Below, piece after piece: positions 6,039 through 7,931 of a DNA stretch of 7,931 nt (position 1 is the stretch's first letter; each line of letters opens with the position of its first letter). A program made the translations under genes and the position numbers. The notes beneath the pieces were generated by a model. The model searched no databases and was not told where the DNA came from. It saw only the letters and a program-made list of their open reading frames with translations. This stretch comes from Acidimicrobium sp. UBA3029. GTDB lineage: Bacteria; Actinomycetota; Acidimicrobiia; Acidimicrobiales; Ilumatobacteraceae. The stretch covers positions 25,240 to 33,170 of the forward strand of contig DFDK01000037.1 in NCBI GenBank assembly GCA_002367695.1. The letters run 5' to 3'.

Positions 6039-6275
6039 CTACGAAGCAACTTTGGAGCGTCTGTCCCAACAGGCGCGGTGCCAGTGACGACGCAAATCGG
6101 TTGCCTCTGCTGGCACACATACGTAATGTCCCATCTTTTCGGGAATACCACGATTGCATCCTGGGCAGACATATGCCTTGAGTGCCTCATAGGGCTGCAC
6201 TCGTTTGACCTGAATTTCGCCGTACAGGCCATCCCAGATTCCGGGCTTTTTCGTGCGCTTTGTTTTTGGTGCCAT
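6039..6275 (-). CDS. Small Cys/His zinc-ribbon-like protein, actinobacterial type
   Basis: The 78-residue protein starts with a very basic N-terminus (MAPKTKRTKK), then WDG (14-16), CPGC (37-40), a histidine at 50, and RRHWHRACW (62-70), which brings H64, H66 and C69. The spacing of C37, C40, H/C near 50-69 suggests one structural zinc site. I recall similar small actinobacterial proteins, sometimes labelled 'ATP/GTP-binding protein', but no P-loop is present here and that label is not supported. The start at 6275 is chosen because it follows the stop of the upstream small gene by 7 bases; a longer frame would overlap that gene by 71 bases with non-conserved sequence. The basic tail and zinc motif suggest nucleic acid or protein contact; function is unknown. 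Confidence 0.78.
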   Translation of the reverse strand: MAPKTKRTKKPGIWDGLYGEIQVKRVQPYEALKAYVCPGCNRGIPEKMGHYVCVPAEATDLRRHWHRACWDRRSKVAS

Positions 6276-6282
6276 GTTGGGG

Positions 6283-6393
6283 TTATCCGGCAAATGCCCA
6301 CGCCACAAGTAGCACCACTGCAAGTAGCGCGGACCCAACAATGAGGTAGTCACTCGTGCGCTTGACGTGTTTGCGATTCGGATTAAATCCCAT
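6283..6393 (-). CDS. 36-residue single-span membrane protein
   Basis: This very short gene encodes a basic N-terminus (MGFNPNRKHVKRTSDY, 1-16) and one hydrophobic helix (about 17-35) that runs to the end. The positive-inside rule predicts the N-terminus in the cytoplasm and the C-terminus just outside. I recall small conserved actinobacterial proteins with the same plan (basic head, SDY or similar, one helix ending in WA..G), but cannot name a family. The upstream continuation of the frame to 6705 runs antisense through the crotonase gene and looks like a shadow. The stop lies 7 bases before the zinc-ribbon gene, so the two form a probable minus-strand operon. The start is 21 bases from the divergent crotonase start. 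Confidence 0.66.
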   Translation of the reverse strand: MGFNPNRKHVKRTSDYLIVGSALLAVVLLVAWAFAG

Positions 6394-6414
6394 CCGTTCA
6401 GTATCGTCTATGTC
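6394..6414. promoter_or_regulatory. Putative bidirectional promoter with overlapping -10 elements
   Basis: Only 21 bases separate two divergent start codons. On the plus strand TATCGT (6402-6407) fits the TANNNT -10 form and is 7 bases before the ATG at 6415. On the minus strand GATACT (6405-6400) is 6 bases before the ATG whose first base is 6393. The two elements share bases 6402-6405. If used, both transcripts would begin at or near the start codon and be leaderless. No good -35 element at standard spacing was seen on either side, so this is an inference from short motifs. Confidence 0.35.
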
Positions 6415-7233
6415 ATGGGGATTTCGGGCGCACCAAGCAAATTTGAGACACTTCTTGTGACACGAGACAGTGGCATTGTCACAGTGACCATGAATCGTCC
6501 GTCCAAGAAGAACGCGGCCAATGCAACCATGTGGGCTGAGTTGCTTGCTGTGTTTCGCGAGGTCGGCAATAACGAGCAAGATCGCGCGATGGTGCTCACG
6601 GGTGCCGGCGAAGCTTTCTGTAGTGGTGCCGATTTGGGTGGTGGAAACTCTGAGGGCACTCCCGATCCGCCAGTCAATCAAAGCAGGCTTGCGTCGATGC
6701 GCCACATTGCCGATGTGTGCAATGCACTCGCGCGTATTCCGCAGCCCACTATTGCCAAGGTTCGCGGTGTTGCAGTAGGCGCAGGGTGCAACATGGCGCT
6801 TATTTGCGACCTGGTTGTTGCTTCAGACAATGCTCGATTTTCTGAGATATTTGCCAAGCGCGGTTTGTCGCTCGACTTTGGCGGTTCATGGGTGTTGCCG
6901 CGCAGGGTTGGTTTGCATCGTGCAAAAGAACTCGCGTTTTTCGCCGACATCATTGGCGCTGCCGAGGCCGAACGAATTGGTCTTGTCAATCGAGTGATTG
7001 CAGATGCACAACTCGATGCATTTGTGCATGACTGGGCAACACGTCTTGCTGCCGGTCCGCCGATTGCATTGGCGCAAACAAAGCGACTGCTCAATAACTC
7101 AACCAATATCACGCTTGAAGAGGCGCTCGATGACGAGGGTGCCGCACAGGCGGTCAACTTCGGCACCAAAGACACGGTCGAAGCCATGACTGCGTTTATT
7201 GAAAAGCGAGAACCACGCTTTACTGGCCGCTAG
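6415..7233 (+). CDS. Crotonase-family enzyme, probably PaaG-like enoyl-CoA isomerase/hydratase
   Basis: The 272-residue product has the crotonase fold markers: oxyanion-hole segment AFCSGADLG (67-75), GVAVGAGCNMALICDLVVAS (118-137), and the C-terminal LVNRVI (190-195) and ALAQTKRLLN (218-227) helices. It should act on an acyl-CoA ester. Aligned by hand, the two hydratase glutamates (rat E144 and E164) correspond to N126 and F146, so classic hydration is doubtful. D154 in LSLDFGGSW sits where PaaG-type and dienoyl-CoA isomerases carry their catalytic Asp. This favours double-bond isomerisation, perhaps in aromatic or unsaturated fatty acid breakdown. The start at 6415 is chosen over a GTG at 6367, which would overlap the divergent gene. 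No Shine-Dalgarno sequence is visible. The substrate cannot be told from sequence. Confidence 0.93.
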   Translation: MGISGAPSKFETLLVTRDSGIVTVTMNRPSKKNAANATMWAELLAVFREVGNNEQDRAMVLTGAGEAFCSGADLGGGNSEGTPDPPVNQSRLASMRHIADVCNALARIPQPTIAKVRGVAVGAGCNMALICDLVVASDNARFSEIFAKRGLSLDFGGSWVLPRRVGLHRAKELAFFADIIGAAEAERIGLVNRVIADAQLDAFVHDWATRLAAGPPIALAQTKRLLNNSTNITLEEALDDEGAAQAVNFGTKDTVEAMTAFIEKREPRFTGR

Positions 7234-7265
7234 GTCGAGGCGCTCATCAAGATAATTCAAACAAG

Positions 7266-7271
7266 TAGAAT
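7266..7271 (+). promoter_or_regulatory. Putative -10 element (TAGAAT) for the secreted protein gene
   Basis: TAGAAT matches the TANNNT -10 form and is followed by 7 bases before the GTG at 7279, the same spacing as at the crotonase gene. It lies in the 45-base gap after the crotonase stop. It suggests a leaderless transcript starting at GTG 7279. No clear -35 box was seen, so this is tentative. Confidence 0.33.
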
Positions 7272-7278
7272 TACGTTC

Positions 7279-7931
7279 GTGCGAACACGAATGGTTTTGG
7301 CTTCGGCTGCCATTGTGTTGGCTGGCGTTCTGTTTGCGCCAATATCTTCTGTTGGTGCAACCGTTCCTCCCGCGCCACCTATTGACACGACTGCGCCAGT
7401 AGTTATTAATACCAGCGACTCAGTGCCCGACGAGCAGGGTGATTTCAGTGGAGTTGTAGAAACGACGTTGCCCATCAACTCTTCTGCTACAACATCAATT
7501 CCTGCAGGTTGTGTGATACCCATGGCGCCACAGATGGTATTTGTGGGTGAGTTGTTGTCAATTGATGACACGACTGCAACCTTCCGAGTTATTCAGGTGC
7601 GGGCGGGTACTGCAAGCGGCTACATCAATAATGACAACGTAGAAGTGCGCTACGGACAGGACACAAAGTTTCTCGAAGAAGGTACTCGCTATATCGTTGG
7701 TGCGGCGAGTGATCCATTTTCTCCATTGCTTGTTTCTAAGGTTCGCGAAAATGCACCGCTATTTGGTGGAGACGCGGTGGTGGGTATCGACGGTGCAACC
7801 GGCGCATGTCCAAATCTCGAAGATCCAGTACGTACATTGTTTGAAAACGGCACGAGCATCGACACGGGCGTTCTTGGTCCACTACTCGATAACAAGTTGT
7901 TGATTGTGCTTTCAATTCTGATCGCAATTGC
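7279..7931 (+). CDS. Secreted, probably membrane-anchored protein, 5' part (3' end outside window)
   Basis: The frame is open from the crotonase stop to the window end. From GTG 7279 it gives 217 residues before the cut; an ATG at 7291 is the alternative. Residues 1-27 form a Sec signal peptide: RTR, a hydrophobic core, then SSVGA with probable cleavage after A27. A Thr/Pro/Ser-rich stretch (28-75) follows, then a compact domain (about 78-180) that starts with C78 and ends near C177, which could form a disulfide since both would be outside the cell. Its FVGELLSIDDTTATFRVIQV pattern (88-107) and the KFLEEGTRYIVGAA part (130-143) look like the OB-fold arrangement of NTR/TIMP-like domains, but this is a weak resemblance. 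From about 205 a hydrophobic helix begins (LLIVLSILIAI), likely a C-terminal anchor. I cannot name a family. It has no Shine-Dalgarno sequence. Confidence 0.72.
   Translation, partial: MRTRMVLASAAIVLAGVLFAPISSVGATVPPAPPIDTTAPVVINTSDSVPDEQGDFSGVVETTLPINSSATTSIPAGCVIPMAPQMVFVGELLSIDDTTATFRVIQVRAGTASGYINNDNVEVRYGQDTKFLEEGTRYIVGAASDPFSPLLVSKVRENAPLFGGDAVVGIDGATGACPNLEDPVRTLFENGTSIDTGVLGPLLDNKLLIVLSILIAI

Noticed and set aside
6028..6045. Palindromic TAGCTA/GTAGCTAC bases between the convergent stops as a bidirectional terminator
   Set aside because: The symmetric part is only 8 bases, has no stable GC stem and no T-tract of useful length on either side.
6394..6705. N-terminal extension of the 36-residue membrane protein to 140 residues
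   Set aside because: The extra part is antisense to the crotonase and low in plausible structure; the basic head plus helix starting at 6393 is a complete small protein and leaves room for divergent starts.
6678..7187. 169-codon open frame on the minus strand inside the crotonase gene
   Set aside because: Ala/Ser-rich composition and full antisense overlap with a conserved enzyme indicate a shadow frame.
1..7931. Mobile element, CRISPR array, phage or defence system
   Set aside because: No transposase or integrase motifs, long direct or terminal repeats, spacer arrays or toxin-antitoxin pairs could be seen; gene order is that of a conserved chromosomal region.

Overview
The window reads as a chromosomal housekeeping stretch from an actinobacterium (Actinomycetota). 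The best lineage markers are a DUF2469 protein directly before a YraN-family protein, a single-span membrane-anchored FtsY, and a small 'CPGC...HWHxACW' protein of a kind I know from actinobacteria. Base composition looks close to even by eye, far below Streptomyces or Mycobacterium. A lower-GC lineage such as Acidimicrobiia fits, but that assignment is an inference from memory and not proven here.

Layout. (1) Bases 1-3136, plus strand: the C-terminal ATPase end of SMC, then the two SRP GTPases ftsY and ffh back to back. (2) Bases 3147-6031, plus strand: a tight translation cluster of rpsP (S16), a KH-domain RNA chaperone (KhpA type), rimM, trmD, rplS (L19), DUF2469 and yraN. Gaps are tens of bases or less and two gene pairs overlap. 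The lepB and rnhB genes that often follow rplS in actinobacteria are not here. (3) Bases 6039-6393, minus strand: a compact two-gene unit, a 36-residue one-helix membrane protein followed by a 78-residue Cys/His zinc-ribbon-like protein. It converges on yraN with only 7 bases between the stops. (4) Bases 6415-7233, plus strand: a crotonase-family enzyme whose active-site residues fit an isomerase better than a hydratase. It is divergent from the mini-operon with only 21 bases between the start codons. (5) Bases 7279-7931, plus strand: the 5' part of a secreted, probably membrane-anchored protein cut by the window end.

How the genes work together: SMC handles chromosome organisation; FtsY and Ffh deliver nascent membrane proteins; S16, L19, RimM and TrmD build the ribosome and modify tRNA; KhpA-type proteins bind RNA. 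This is a growth-linked expression block. The accessory part (6039 to the end) is where the less described biology lies. I see no CRISPR array, insertion sequence, tRNA, rRNA, phage gene or defence system, and no stretch over 300 bases without a gene. The most interesting signals are the yraN/DUF2469 overlap with no usable downstream start, the tiny minus-strand operon with its possible shared bidirectional -10 region, a recurring '-10 then 7 bases then start codon' arrangement suggesting leaderless transcripts, and active-site substitutions in TrmD and the crotonase. None amounts to clear proof of a new system.
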